Shown here one piece after another: positions 33,511 to 42,366 of a stretch of 64,000 nucleotides of DNA. Position 1 is the stretch's first letter. Every line of letters starts with the position of its first letter. The notes beneath the pieces were generated by a model. It had not been told where the DNA came from. It saw only the letters and a list, made by a program, of their open reading frames with translations, and made no database searches. A program made the translations under genes and the position numbers. Source of the stretch: DASWED01 sp036394995 (GTDB lineage Bacteria; Actinomycetota; UBA4738; JACQTL01); assembly GCA_036394995.1 (NCBI GenBank), contig DASWED010000089.1:8600-72599 (forward strand), read 5' to 3'.

Positions 33511-34629
33511 TCAGCCGGCCGGCGGGCCGTTCCCCGCGGGCGGGGACGCCTTCCACGCCCGCGATCCCGCGGCCATCCGCCCCGCCAGGACCCCCGCGGC
33601 GCCGCCGGCCAGGAAGAACGCGGGGTCGTCGGACGGCCTCCGGCCCATGGACTCCACCTCCACTCCGCGGTCGTGAAGGAGATCGAGCGCGACGTCGCCG
33701 GACGCCTCCACCAGCTGGTGGCGTTCCTCCAGACGGGCGGCCCGGAGCGCGTCCCACACCAGGGACCGGTGCGGCTCGTCCAGGACCGGCACGGCCACGG
33801 TCGCCGGCACCAGGCACACCTCCGACAGGATGGTGAGCGAATGGTGGGAGACTCCCCGGTGGCGCTCTCGGGGGTCCGCGAACCCGATCCGCAGCGCCGC
33901 CACCGGGCGGCCCCCCAGCGTGTGGGCCGCGTTCATCGAGTTCCCCGTGGCCAGAGCGGAGACCCCCCACCGCGTGGCCGTCCCCAGGTTCCCCGGCCCG
34001 TCGGCCACCACGACGACATCGGCCCCCAGCACCTCCACCGCCGCCAGGAGCCCCGTCCACACCGTGGCCGCCTCCACCTCGCCCCCGAACGCCTGGCCGG
34101 CCGTGACGAACCCGTCGAGCAGCTCGCGCTCCCGCAGGCTCGCCACCAGCCTGGACAGCCCGCCGGGGAGCGCGGCCTGATCGGTCATCACGTGGACCAC
34201 CCGCTCCGCCCCCGCGGCCCGCGCGCCGGCCGCCACGGGGGCCACCAGCGAGTGCAGCGGGGCCACGGCCACCGGGGTCCCGGCCAGGCCTCCGGATCGC
34301 TCCAGGACCTCCGCGTGGTCCTCCTCGACCGCCCTGACGGCCGTCTGGGACGGGGTGTACCGGGCCTTCATCATCCCGCCGGCGTCCGGGAGGAGATCCT
34401 GGTCGGGGCCTCCCTCGACCGCCATCACCACGTGGAGCCCGCCGGTCCCCAGACCGAGGGTCACGGCCGTCGTGTTGAGGACCACGGTGTCGCCGGGGAC
34501 CACGGGCCCGGTCACCGCAGGGTAGGCGACGGCCGGCGCCTCGGCCCCCTCGATCTCCACGGCCAGCTCCACCGCGCCGGGCCGCTCGGCCGTCACCCGG
34601 AGCACCCGTCCCCTCCTCAGCCGGACCAT
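33511..34629 (-). CDS. DUF3866-family protein
   Basis: 372 residues matching the actinobacterial DUF3866 family: MVRLRRGRVLRVTAERPGAV at the N-terminus, then GDTVVLNTTAVTLGLGTGGL, MKARYTPSQTAVRAVEEDHA, VVHVMTDQAALPGGLSRLVA and GPGNLGTATRWGVSALATGN. The alternating glycine-rich turns suggest an enzyme-like alpha/beta fold, but no function is known. Divergent from pafB with overlapping -10 boxes, so the two may be co-regulated. Convergent with the EamA gene, stops eight bases apart. Confidence 0.83.
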   Translation of the reverse strand: MVRLRRGRVLRVTAERPGAVELAVEIEGAEAPAVAYPAVTGPVVPGDTVVLNTTAVTLGLGTGGLHVVMAVEGGPDQDLLPDAGGMMKARYTPSQTAVRAVEEDHAEVLERSGGLAGTPVAVAPLHSLVAPVAAGARAAGAERVVHVMTDQAALPGGLSRLVASLRERELLDGFVTAGQAFGGEVEAATVWTGLLAAVEVLGADVVVVADGPGNLGTATRWGVSALATGNSMNAAHTLGGRPVAALRIGFADPRERHRGVSHHSLTILSEVCLVPATVAVPVLDEPHRSLVWDALRAARLEERHQLVEASGDVALDLLHDRGVEVESMGRRPSDDPAFFLAGGAAGVLAGRMAAGSRAWKASPPAGNGPPAG

Positions 34630-34636
34630 GACGGCG

Positions 34637-34644
34637 AGTATGAT
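34637..34644. promoter_or_regulatory. Overlapping divergent -10 boxes (DUF3866 / pafB)
   Basis: Plus-strand TATGAT (34639-34644) is nine bases before pafB; minus-strand CATACT (34637-34642) is seven bases before the DUF3866 start. The two boxes share four base pairs, so only one polymerase can bind at a time. Confidence 0.4.
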
Positions 34645-34653
34645 CCCCGCCGG

Positions 34654-35610
34654 ATGCACCCGCTGGAACGCCTGCTCAACCTGGTGATTCTCCTGCTCGA
34701 GACGTCCCGGCCCCTCTCCTTCGAGCAGATCCGCGAGCGTCTCCCCGCCTACGACCAGGAGGGGGACGAGGCCGCCAAGCGGATGTTCGAACGGGACAAG
34801 GACCTCCTGCGGGACCTCGGGGTGCCGGTGGAGGTGGCCTCCACGGACGCCTGGGAGGTGGAACAGGGGTACCGGATCCCCAAGGACCAGTACTACCTGC
34901 CCGAGATGGAGTTCGACGAGGAGGAGATCTCGGCGCTGTTCGTGGCCGCGCAGTCGCCGTCGGAGTCGGGCGAGGCCGGGGAGGCCGAGCAGGCCGTTCG
35001 CAAGCTCCAGGCGGGGGTCGATCCGAGCGCCCTGGCCCGGCTGTCGCCGCGGCCCCTGGCGGCGGGGGCCGACGTCGCCGCCGGGCGACTGGTGGCCGTG
35101 ACCGAGGCCATCGAACGCCGCAGCAGCGTGCGGTTCGAGTACCGCGTGGCCGCCGGGGAGGCGGGTGAGCGCCACGTCGACCCGTACTCCCTCGTCTGGC
35201 GGGCCGGCCACTGGTACCTGGTGGGGCTGGACCGGGACCGCGGGGAGGTCCGGTCCTTCCGGCTGTCGCGGTTCCGGTCGGACCCGAAGGAGGCCGGGCC
35301 GGGCTCGGCCCCCCCGGAGAGGTTCAACGCGCGGGAGCACGTCACTCCCGGACGGCGGGGCACGTCCGACGAGCCCGTGGAGGCCCGGGTGGCGTTCTCG
35401 CCGGACGTCGCGTGGTGGGCGGCGCCGCCCGAGGCCCGCCATGTCCGGACGCTGGACGACGGGTGGGTGGAGATGGCCCTGCCGGCAGACCGGGGCGAGT
35501 GGTTCCTGTCGTGGGTCCTGTCGTTCGGACCGGACGCGGTGCTGCTGGCCCCCCGGGAGCTCCGCGACGAGGCGGTCCGCCGCCTGGAGGCGCTCCGTGA
35601 GGCCGGGTAG
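34654..35610 (+). CDS. pafB: WYL-domain regulator PafB
   Basis: 318 residues. N-terminal winged helix (LERLLNLVILLLETSRPLSF, then FEQIRERLPAY), a WYL domain around residues 140-215 (EYRVAAGEAGERHVDPYSLV, then WRAGHWYLVGLDRDRGEVRS with the YL pair) and a WCX tail. With PafC it forms the activator of the LexA/RecA-independent mycobacterial DNA-damage response. It overlaps pafC by 14 bases and precedes tatA, as I recall for M. tuberculosis. Leaderless start from TATGAT. Confidence 0.9.
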   Translation: MHPLERLLNLVILLLETSRPLSFEQIRERLPAYDQEGDEAAKRMFERDKDLLRDLGVPVEVASTDAWEVEQGYRIPKDQYYLPEMEFDEEEISALFVAAQSPSESGEAGEAEQAVRKLQAGVDPSALARLSPRPLAAGADVAAGRLVAVTEAIERRSSVRFEYRVAAGEAGERHVDPYSLVWRAGHWYLVGLDRDRGEVRSFRLSRFRSDPKEAGPGSAPPERFNAREHVTPGRRGTSDEPVEARVAFSPDVAWWAAPPEARHVRTLDDGWVEMALPADRGEWFLSWVLSFGPDAVLLAPRELRDEAVRRLEALREAG

Positions 35611-36559
35611 GGTCTCCGAGCGCCTGCGCCGGCTGCTGGCGGTGGTTCCGTACGTCGTCCAGCATCCCGGCGTCGGCCTGGACGACCTGTCGCGGCTGTT
35701 CGGGGTGGAGGAGCATGAGGTGGCCGCGGACCTGGAGCTGCTGTTCATGTCGGGCCTCCCCCCGTACGGGCCGGGCGACCTCATCGAGGTCCAGGTGGAG
35801 GACGGCCGGGTGTGGATCTCGATGGCCGACTACTTCGCCCGCCCCCTGCGCCTCACGCGGAGCGAGGCCCTGTGGCTGTATCTGCAGGGGACCGCCCTGC
35901 TCGGGGCCCCGGGCCTGCACGAGGCCGGGGCCCTGGAATCGGCGCTGCGCAAGCTGGAGGAGGCCCTGGGGCCGGACACCCTGGGCGGCCTGGCGGGCCG
36001 GGTGGAGGTCGCCGAGGCCGGGCCCGCGGCCGGCGACCTGGAGGCCATCCGGGAGGCCGCGGAGCGCCACCAGCGGCTGGAGATCGAGTATTACGCGGCG
36101 TCGACGGACGAGACGTCCGTTCGCCGGATCGATCCCGAGCAGGTCTTCTCGGCCATCGGGCAGTGGTACGTGGTGGCGTTCGACCATCGCTCGGAGCAGG
36201 AGCGGATGTTCCGGGTGGATCGGGTCCGGAGGGCCACCCGGACCGGGGAGACGTTCGAACCGAGGGGCCTCCCCGGCGCCGGACGACCCCTGTACAGCCG
36301 GTCGCGGGAGGACGTTCCCGTTCGCCTCCGCCTGGCACCCGACGCCCGGTGGGTGGCCGAGTACTACGAGACCGACTCCGAGGAGGAGCTGCCGGACGGG
36401 GGAGTGGAGGTGGTCCTGCCCACGAAGCGCCTGGGGTGGGTGGCCCGTCTGGTGCTGCGGCTGGGGGGCTCCGTGAGCGTGGTGGAGCCGCCGGAGCTGG
36501 GGGAGGAGGTCCGGCGGGTGGCGACGGAGGCCCTCGAACGGTACGCGGCGCTCACCTAG
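35597..36559 (+). CDS. pafC: WYL-domain regulator PafC
   Basis: 320 residues with the same helix-turn-helix/WYL/WCX order as its neighbour: SERLRRLLAVVPYVVQHPGV, then LDDLSRLFGVEEHEVAADLE; WYL domain with RRIDPEQVFSAIGQWYVVAF and RMFRVDRVRRA. PafB and PafC act as one heterodimer bound to single-stranded DNA cues after damage. The GTG start lies inside the end of pafB, giving tight translational coupling. Confidence 0.9.
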   Translation: MRPGRVSERLRRLLAVVPYVVQHPGVGLDDLSRLFGVEEHEVAADLELLFMSGLPPYGPGDLIEVQVEDGRVWISMADYFARPLRLTRSEALWLYLQGTALLGAPGLHEAGALESALRKLEEALGPDTLGGLAGRVEVAEAGPAAGDLEAIREAAERHQRLEIEYYAASTDETSVRRIDPEQVFSAIGQWYVVAFDHRSEQERMFRVDRVRRATRTGETFEPRGLPGAGRPLYSRSREDVPVRLRLAPDARWVAEYYETDSEEELPDGGVEVVLPTKRLGWVARLVLRLGGSVSVVEPPELGEEVRRVATEALERYAALT

Positions 36560-36690
36560 CCGGCATCCCGCCGCTCCCGGCCATTGGTCCGCCGCCTCCG
36601 CCGAACGGCATCGCCCACATGGGGGAGTGGATGGACCTTCGGCTCGACCGCCTCAAGGGGCGTCAAAACGCCGCCGATACCACCCTCGTC

Positions 36691-37050
36691 ATGACCACCA
36701 TCCGAACGACCTGCCCCCGGTGCGGGGAAGTGGACATGGGGCCGGAGGCCATCCTGCTCTCCGTCGAACGAGGCGGGAGCGAGGGGTTCTACCGGTTCGT
36801 CTGCCCCGAGTGCACGGGCCCGGTGGAGAAGCGGGCGGACCGCAAGATCGTGGCGCTGCTCGTGTCCGCCGGAGTGGACGTGAGCGACGGCGCCACGGCG
36901 GGGGTGCAGGGCCGCCTCGAGCAGCTCACCGAGGTGGTTCCCGACCCCCGGTTCTCCGACGCTCCCGTGTTCTCGGTGGACGATCTCATCCAGTTCCACT
37001 TCCTGCTGCAGGACGACGAGTTCTGCCGCCGGCTCGTCTCGGCCGAGTAA
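36691..37050 (+). CDS. Hypothetical zinc-ribbon protein
   Basis: 119 residues beginning MTTIRTTCPRCGEVDMGPEA. CPRC (8-11) and CPEC (about 41-44) would coordinate one zinc, a ribbon often found in transcription-related actinobacterial proteins. The C-terminal half is helical (VFSVDDLIQFHFLLQDDEFC). No named family. An in-frame ATG at 36619 would add 24 unlike residues; I prefer 36691, where the ribbon starts as in similar proteins. Located between pafC and the tat genes. Confidence 0.7.
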   Translation: MTTIRTTCPRCGEVDMGPEAILLSVERGGSEGFYRFVCPECTGPVEKRADRKIVALLVSAGVDVSDGATAGVQGRLEQLTEVVPDPRFSDAPVFSVDDLIQFHFLLQDDEFCRRLVSAE

Positions 37051-37153
37051 CAGGGGCTTCGCCCCCTGGTTCGGGGGGGCCTGCCCCCCGAATGCCGCCC
37101 GAATGCGCCCCGAGACCCGACTGGCTCGGCGGCCCGGCTCCGGCCTCCCGGGC

Positions 37154-37159
37154 TATGCT
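37154..37159 (+). promoter_or_regulatory. -10 box of a small membrane protein
   Basis: TATGCT seven bases before ATG 37167; leaderless configuration. Confidence 0.45.
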
Positions 37160-37166
37160 CGCTGCC

Positions 37167-37445
37167 ATGACGGCTCCCGAGGTGGTGTGGCTGGTGGTCG
37201 GGCTCTTCTCGATGGCGCTCCTGCTGGTCATGCTCCTCGGCCTGTTGAAGCAGCTCAAGCGCCTGACCTCGTCCGTGGCCCAGCTCCAGCGCGAGGTCCA
37301 GCCCGTCCTCCAGGGGATCCAGCAGGAGTCGGAGCGCGCCCAGGCCCGGGCCGCACGGGTCCAGGCCCAGGCCGCCGAGGTCAGGGAGGCCGGCCCGGTC
37401 GGCCGGAGCGGGCGGCGGCGGTCCCGGGACCGGGCCCGGCGGTAG
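37167..37445 (+). CDS. Small membrane-anchored coiled-coil protein
   Basis: 92 residues. One N-terminal transmembrane helix (VVWLVVGLFSMALLLVMLLG) is followed by a coiled coil (LKQLKRLTSSVAQLQREVQP, then VLQGIQQESERAQARAARVQ) and a basic tail. This architecture resembles small DUF948-like proteins. It precedes tatA by 37 bases, and the tatA -10 box overlaps its stop. Function unknown. Confidence 0.65.
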   Translation: MTAPEVVWLVVGLFSMALLLVMLLGLLKQLKRLTSSVAQLQREVQPVLQGIQQESERAQARAARVQAQAAEVREAGPVGRSGRRRSRDRARR

Positions 37446-37448
37446 AAT
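37443..37448 (+). promoter_or_regulatory. -10 box before tatA
   Basis: TAGAAT overlapping the stop of the upstream gene, 34 bases before the tatA ATG. Confidence 0.35.
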
Positions 37449-37482
37449 CGGTCGACCGGGGATCGCCCCCGCCCATTCGACC

Positions 37483-37815
37483 ATGTTCAACGTCGGTCCG
37501 GCCGAACTCCTCGTGATCATGCTCGTGGCCCTGCTCATCGTGGGCCCCAAGCGGCTCCCGGAGGTCGGGAAGTCCATCGGCAAGGCCCTCCGCGAGCTCC
37601 GCCGGCAGACCGACGAGGTCCGGTACTCGTTCGAGGCCACCTTGAATCCGGACGACGACGACGACGAGGACGTGCAGGCCACCCCCGAGGCCCACCCCAG
37701 CTCCGAGGAGAAGCCCGGGGACGCCGCCGAGCCCGAGGCCTCTGAGACCTCCGAGGCTTCCGAGGCCTCTGAGACCTCCCGGGCCCCGGGTCCGCCCTCG
37801 GGCGGGCCGGCCTAG
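37483..37815 (+). CDS. tatA: Sec-independent (Tat) translocase subunit TatA/TatB
   Basis: 110 residues. MFNVGPAELLVIMLVALLIV then GPKRLPEVGKSIGKALRELR: an N-terminal membrane helix, the conserved hinge GPKRLPE and an amphipathic helix, which together form the Tat pore for folded proteins. The acidic Ser/Glu-rich tail (residues 55-110) is disordered. The Glu at position 8 is a TatB-like trait; only one TatA/B-type gene occurs here, so it may serve both roles. tatC follows after 24 bases. Confidence 0.9.
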   Translation: MFNVGPAELLVIMLVALLIVGPKRLPEVGKSIGKALRELRRQTDEVRYSFEATLNPDDDDDEDVQATPEAHPSSEEKPGDAAEPEASETSEASEASETSRAPGPPSGGPA

Positions 37816-37839
37816 CCCTCGGGGACCGTACCGACATCC

Positions 37840-38625
37840 ATGCGGCTGACCAGATGGCTCCGCCGAACGCGCCGGGATCCGTCCCAGCCCATGACGATGG
37901 TCGAGCACCTCGAGGAGCTCCGCCGGCGCATCCTCATCTCGCTCATCGCGACCGCCGTGGCGGCGATCGCCGGGTGGTTCCTGTACGGGCCCGTGTTCCG
38001 GTTGATCCTGGGCCCGTACACGCACGCGTGCCTGCAACTGCCCGTCGCACAGCGACCGCCGGGGATCGATTCGTGCCGCCACGTCTTCGTGCACGGCGTG
38101 GTCGGGCCCTTCCTCATCCGGCTGAAGATCGCGCTGTACGTCGGGCTGGCCATCGCGCTGCCGGTCGTGCTGTACCAGCTGTGGCGGTTCATCACGCCGG
38201 GACTCACCCAGAAGGAGCGCAAGCTCACGGTCCCGTTCGTCCTGTCGTCCATGGTGCTGTTCGCCATGGGCGGGTTCTTCGCGTTCCTCACGATCCCGAG
38301 GGGGCTGGCGTTCCTCCTGGGGTTCGGGGGATCGAACATCGTGGTGCTGCCGGAGGCCGCCAAGTACATCAGCTTCGTTCTGCTCCTCACGCTGGCGTTC
38401 GGGATCTCCTTCGAGTTCCCGCTCGTGCTGATCTTCCTGGCGTGGATCCGGGTGGTGTCGAGCATCCGGCTCCGGCAGTGGCGGCGGTACGCCATCCTGT
38501 TCATCGTCATCTTCGCCGCGGTGATCACGCCGAGCCAGGACCCGTTCACGCTCCTGGCCATGTCGATTCCGATGGTGATCTTCTACGAGGCCACCATCTG
38601 GATCACCCGGATCATGAAGCGCTGA
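37840..38625 (+). CDS. tatC: Sec-independent (Tat) translocase subunit TatC
   Basis: 261 residues with six transmembrane helices. It recognises twin-arginine signal peptides. Characteristic sequences are MTMVEHLEELRRRILISLIA at the start, LYVGLAIALPVVLYQLWRFI then TPGLTQKERK, and FGISFEFPLVLIFLAW with the Glu/Phe pair of the substrate-binding region. It forms the core Tat unit with the preceding tatA gene. Confidence 0.95.
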   Translation: MRLTRWLRRTRRDPSQPMTMVEHLEELRRRILISLIATAVAAIAGWFLYGPVFRLILGPYTHACLQLPVAQRPPGIDSCRHVFVHGVVGPFLIRLKIALYVGLAIALPVVLYQLWRFITPGLTQKERKLTVPFVLSSMVLFAMGGFFAFLTIPRGLAFLLGFGGSNIVVLPEAAKYISFVLLLTLAFGISFEFPLVLIFLAWIRVVSSIRLRQWRRYAILFIVIFAAVITPSQDPFTLLAMSIPMVIFYEATIWITRIMKR

Positions 38626-38688
38626 GATCGGTATCCTGACGGGCCGCATCCACGCAGGCAGATCGAGCAACGAGGGGACATCGACAGC

Positions 38689-39606
38689 ATGGCGATCAAG
38701 GGCAAGGGCAGGGCGAGATCGGGCCGGCGGGCCGTGGCCAGGGGTCCCAAGCCCGGGTACGTCGAGCCGCCGAAGCCGCTGTTCCGCCGGAGATGGTTCC
38801 GGTGGACCGCCCTCGCCGTGCTGGTGGCCGGAGTGCTGGCCATCGTGCTCTCCGCGCTGCTGATCACCGCATCGAACAACCGCAAGGAGGCGAAGGCGGC
38901 GGCCGCGCTCAAGCGTCAGCAGCAGCAGGCGGCGCGCGTCAACCGGTTCGCGCTCCCCGTGACCCAAGCCCTGCAGAACGTGGTGGTCGCCACCGCGCCG
39001 GGGACGGTCGTGCGGGACTTCCCGGACCTCCCCAAGTCGTTCAGGGACCTCCGCAGCGGCGCGCTCTCGGACGAGGACGCCACCGCGAAGGGCGAGGAGG
39101 TCACGGCGAACGCGACGGCGGCCGCCAAGGTCCTGGCCGGCCTCAACGTCTCGGACATGGTCAGGGGGTTCCCCCAGATCACCGGGCTCATCGACGCGCG
39201 CCAGTACATGCTGTCCTCGCTCCAGCTGTACGAGCAGATCGGGAATGGCCTGGGCCTGGCCGCCGGCGCCACCGGTGACGAGCGGGAGGCGCTGATCACG
39301 CAGTACCTGGTGCTCATCCCCACCGCGTCGGAGCTGTTCCAGAACGGCTATCAGAAGATGGTGAACGCCGAGCTGGCGTCGAAGGTGCAGCCGGTCCAGC
39401 CTCCGGCGCCGAGCCCGGTGCCGTCCGCCTCGCCGTCCGTCTCGCCGTCCGTCTCGCCGACACCCTCGCCGGCTGTGAGCGTGACTCCGCCGCCGTCGCC
39501 CACACCTTCGCAGAAGCCGTCGCCGAAGCCGAGCGCCTCGAAGAAGGCCTCGGGCGGCGGCGGGGGCGGGAAGGCGTCACCCAAACCCTCGCCGTCGGCG
39601 AGCTGA
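38689..39606 (+). CDS. Membrane-anchored protein with Ser/Pro-rich tail
   Basis: 305 residues. A basic N-terminus and one transmembrane helix (ALAVLVAGVLAIVLSALLIT) place residues 70-230 outside. The external part is helical and begins with a KRQQQQ coiled-coil; the tail (230-305) alternates PSPS, PSVSP and PKPS repeats with a Gly run, typical of wall-spanning linkers. No family is recognised. A TATCCT box 51 bases upstream and a GAGGGG ribosome binding site suggest its own promoter downstream of tatC. Confidence 0.65.
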   Translation: MAIKGKGRARSGRRAVARGPKPGYVEPPKPLFRRRWFRWTALAVLVAGVLAIVLSALLITASNNRKEAKAAAALKRQQQQAARVNRFALPVTQALQNVVVATAPGTVVRDFPDLPKSFRDLRSGALSDEDATAKGEEVTANATAAAKVLAGLNVSDMVRGFPQITGLIDARQYMLSSLQLYEQIGNGLGLAAGATGDEREALITQYLVLIPTASELFQNGYQKMVNAELASKVQPVQPPAPSPVPSASPSVSPSVSPTPSPAVSVTPPPSPTPSQKPSPKPSASKKASGGGGGGKASPKPSPSAS

Positions 39607-39613
39607 GGGCTCC

Positions 39614-40525
39614 ATGGCGCCCCGGGTCGTCGTCCTGGTCAATCCCTCGAGCGGCCGGGGCCGGTCCGGGAGGCTCCTGCCCCGGGTACGGGAGGCCATC
39701 GCCGCGGCCGGGCTCGACGCCGAGATCCGCGTGTCGGTCTCGGCGGAGGACCCCCCGCGGGTGGCCCGGGAGTGCGTGGAGGCCGGCGTGGGGATCGTCG
39801 CCGCCATGGGCGGAGACGGCATGACAGGGATGGTCGGCGCCGTGCTGATCGGCACCGACACCGCGCTGGGGGTCATCCCCACCGGAACCGGGAACGACTT
39901 CGCCCGGTTCATCGGCCTGAACCGTAAGAAGCCGCTGGAGGCCGTCCGGACCCTGGCCGACCCCGATATCCGGGCCATCGATGCCGTGCGGGTGACGGGT
40001 GGGGGTCGCGAGGAGCGGTTCGTCAACGTGGCCGGGGCCGGTTTCGACTCGGAGGTCAACGAGACCGCCAACGACATGACGTGGAAGGTCCAGGGCACCG
40101 CCAAGTACGTGGCCGCCGTGGTGAAGACCCTCCGACGGTTCACGGCCGCCCAGTTCGAGGTCACGGTGGACGGGGAGTCCCGATCCCTGTCCGGGATGCT
40201 CATCGCCGTGGGGAACGGCCAGTCCTACGGGGGCGGGATGAAGGTGGTGCCGAACGCCTCGCTCACCGACGGCCAGCTCGAGGTGTGCGTGGTGGGCGGG
40301 ATGTCGAAGGGCCAGTTCCTGCGGGCCTTCCCGAAGGTGTTCCGGGGGACTCACGTGAGCCATCCCAAGGTCACGATGCTCCGGGGGGCGCGAGTGGAGA
40401 TCTCCGCCGACCGGGGGTTCGACGTGTACGCCGACGGGGAACGTTCGGTTCCGTTGCCGGCGGTGTTCGAGGTCATGCCCGGGGCCCTGAAGGTGGCCGT
40501 GCCGAGGGGCGCCGTGATCCCCTGA
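39614..40525 (+). CDS. Diacylglycerol/sphingosine-type lipid kinase
   Basis: 303 residues of the DAGK catalytic family. It phosphorylates a lipid or related alcohol at the membrane surface. Motifs: VVVLVNPSSGRGRSGR near the N-terminus, nucleotide loop AAMGGDGMTGMVGA and PTGTGNDFARFIGL, then VNVAGAGFDSEVN. The C-terminal beta-sandwich ends with DVYADGERSVPLPAVFEV. A similar paralogue lies at 46999-47955. It is eight bases after the preceding gene and precedes a hydrolase by 40 bases. Confidence 0.87.
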   Translation: MAPRVVVLVNPSSGRGRSGRLLPRVREAIAAAGLDAEIRVSVSAEDPPRVARECVEAGVGIVAAMGGDGMTGMVGAVLIGTDTALGVIPTGTGNDFARFIGLNRKKPLEAVRTLADPDIRAIDAVRVTGGGREERFVNVAGAGFDSEVNETANDMTWKVQGTAKYVAAVVKTLRRFTAAQFEVTVDGESRSLSGMLIAVGNGQSYGGGMKVVPNASLTDGQLEVCVVGGMSKGQFLRAFPKVFRGTHVSHPKVTMLRGARVEISADRGFDVYADGERSVPLPAVFEVMPGALKVAVPRGAVIP

Positions 40526-40565
40526 CCGCCCCGCCGGCCCGTGGTACGAGAGGAGACTGATCGCC

Positions 40566-41303
40566 ATGACCGACGCCCTGCTGCTGATCCACGCGTTCCC
40601 GCTCGACGCCTCGATGTGGGAGCCCCAGGTCGAATCACTGACCGATCCGCTCATGGTCCTGGCCCCGAACCTCCCGGGATTCGGGGGCGCCGAGGGCGTG
40701 GGGAACGTCATGACGATGGGCGACGCCGCGAGCGCGTGCCTCCGGGCCCTGGACGAGGCGGGGGCCGACCGGGCCGTGGTGTGCGGGCTGTCCATGGGGG
40801 GCTACGTCGCGTTCGAGCTGTGGCGGCAGGTGCCCGACCGCGTGGCCGGACTGGTGCTGGCGAACACCCGGGCCGGAGCGGACGACGACGCGGGCCGGGA
40901 GCGCCGGCTGGCCCTGGCGTCGCGCCTTGACGCCGAGGGCAATGGGTTCCTGGTGGAATCGCCCCCGCCGCTGCTCTCCGAGGGCGCCGACGACGGCCTG
41001 TGGGGAGCGGTGAAGGCAACCATCGCCGCCCAGCCCGCCGCATCGATCGCCGCGGCCAACCGCGGGATGGCCCAGCGTCCCGACTCCAGGGGCGACCTGG
41101 CCGCGATCACCGTCCCGACGATGGTGGTGACCTCGACCGGCGACACGCTGATCCCGCAGTCGGCCACCATTCCCATGGCCGACCAGATCCCGGACGCCCA
41201 GCTCGAGATCATCGACGGCGCCGGCCACCTGTCGAACGTGGAGGCCCCCGGCGAGTTCACCCTGATCCTGGAGCGCCACCTCACCCTGTGCGGCCTGCTG
41301 TAG
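40566..41303 (+). CDS. Alpha/beta-hydrolase
   Basis: 245-residue soluble alpha/beta-hydrolase. The oxyanion His region (LLIHAFPLDASMWEPQ), nucleophile elbow VCGLSMGGYVAF (Ser), the acid near VTSTGDTLIP (Asp) and catalytic His in GAGHLSNVEAPGEF are intact. The substrate is not identifiable; menaquinone or homoserine-acyl relatives share this pattern. ATG 40566 has AGGAG ten bases upstream. It follows the lipid kinase on the same strand. Confidence 0.88.
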   Translation: MTDALLLIHAFPLDASMWEPQVESLTDPLMVLAPNLPGFGGAEGVGNVMTMGDAASACLRALDEAGADRAVVCGLSMGGYVAFELWRQVPDRVAGLVLANTRAGADDDAGRERRLALASRLDAEGNGFLVESPPPLLSEGADDGLWGAVKATIAAQPAASIAAANRGMAQRPDSRGDLAAITVPTMVVTSTGDTLIPQSATIPMADQIPDAQLEIIDGAGHLSNVEAPGEFTLILERHLTLCGLL

Positions 41304-41322
41304 GGCAGGTCCGCTCAGAGGG

Positions 41323-42366
41323 TCAGCGCAGCGTCCAGGCCATGACGCCCCAGAACGGCACGACGTTGTCGGCGCAGTCTGGGCAGTAGTCGGGGAGCCG
41401 GTCGATCTCGAGGCTGATCACGGGGACGTCGTGGTGGGTGACGTCGATGAAGTACCGGTCGCCCTGACGGTCGGTGACGTGCCACGTGAACGGCTCCAGG
41501 GTCCAGCCGGAGTTGGATTCGGCGTCGGAGAAGTCCTTCGGCGGGTGGAGGTACCAGTCCCGCCACTCGGCGGCGAACTCCGGCCACGGGTGGGCCGCCT
41601 CGACCTCGGGCGGGAGGTTGATGGCCCAGAACTCGCACATCCGGGCCTGGCTCAGCGGCCCCATGACGTCGGTCATGACGCTCTCCAGGTGGTCGCCCTG
41701 CAGCTGTTCGCGCTGGGGCGGGCAATCCGGGTCCCCGCCGAACAGCGGGAGTGGGTCGCCGCCGCATTCCGGCTGCGGATAGCGGAACCGGGCGGAGGCC
41801 TCGAGCCGCCTGGTTCCGTCGTCCGCGACGACGACCTGGTCGCCGGTGAGGCGCTCGAAGTGCTCTCCCAGCACCGCCAGCACCGAGTCGGGCTGGGCGG
41901 GAGGGGGACGGGGGGAGGCGCCCATCGGACCGCTCATCATCAAGTTGTCGAAGACCGGGCGCACGACGATCGTGAACTCGAAGCCGGCGCTGTCGCCGAC
42001 CGCCCCCACCAGGTTGTTGCAGGAGCCCTCGCCGACCGGGATCACGATCATCCCGTGGCGGATCTCGTCACAGCATGTGAACCCGTGACCCACCGGCGAT
42101 CCGAACTTCGGCCCGTACGAGACGTCGATGAGCTCGTAGACAGTGCCGTCGGGCAGGTTCGTCCGGACCTCGACACGGTTGCCGTCGTCTCCCGTGAGGA
42201 TGTCCGGGGAGAACTCGATGAACGAGTCCTCCGGTCCGGATGCCTCGGGCGACGGAGCCTGGGAGGCCTCCGCCGAAGCCTCCGGCGAGCTCACGGCCTG
42301 ATGGCGTCCGCCGGCAGCGTTCCTCACGTGGACGGCGGTCCAGCCGATGACGGCAGCAGCCGACAT
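41323..42366 (-). CDS. Membrane-anchored or secreted Cys-rich protein
   Basis: 347 residues from ATG 42366. An Ala/Ser/Pro linker (QAPSPEASGPEDSF) leads to a domain with many Cys (FTCCDE, EGSCNN, PQPECGG, DPDCPPQ, RMCEFW, PDYCPDCADN) that probably form disulfides or bind metal. No family recognised. In frame, the open sequence continues upstream to an Arg-rich, hydrophobic stretch (AVTALLAVAVMSAAAVIGWT), a complete membrane anchor, but no ATG, GTG or TTG is in that frame. ATG 42430, with a GGAAGAG box, is in another frame, so a one-base N-terminal frameshift is possible. Confidence 0.65.
   Translation of the reverse strand: MSAAAVIGWTAVHVRNAAGGRHQAVSSPEASAEASQAPSPEASGPEDSFIEFSPDILTGDDGNRVEVRTNLPDGTVYELIDVSYGPKFGSPVGHGFTCCDEIRHGMIVIPVGEGSCNNLVGAVGDSAGFEFTIVVRPVFDNLMMSGPMGASPRPPPAQPDSVLAVLGEHFERLTGDQVVVADDGTRRLEASARFRYPQPECGGDPLPLFGGDPDCPPQREQLQGDHLESVMTDVMGPLSQARMCEFWAINLPPEVEAAHPWPEFAAEWRDWYLHPPKDFSDAESNSGWTLEPFTWHVTDRQGDRYFIDVTHHDVPVISLEIDRLPDYCPDCADNVVPFWGVMAWTLR

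Noticed and set aside
36691..36720. RecA-independent damage promoter next to pafC
   Set aside because: The sequence before the zinc-ribbon gene does not fit the expected TTGTC-type element well enough.
39419..39600. Tandem DNA repeats in the 3' part of the 38689 gene
   Set aside because: They encode an ordinary Ser/Pro/Lys wall-spanning linker; the repeat is at protein level and not a mobile or CRISPR-type repeat.
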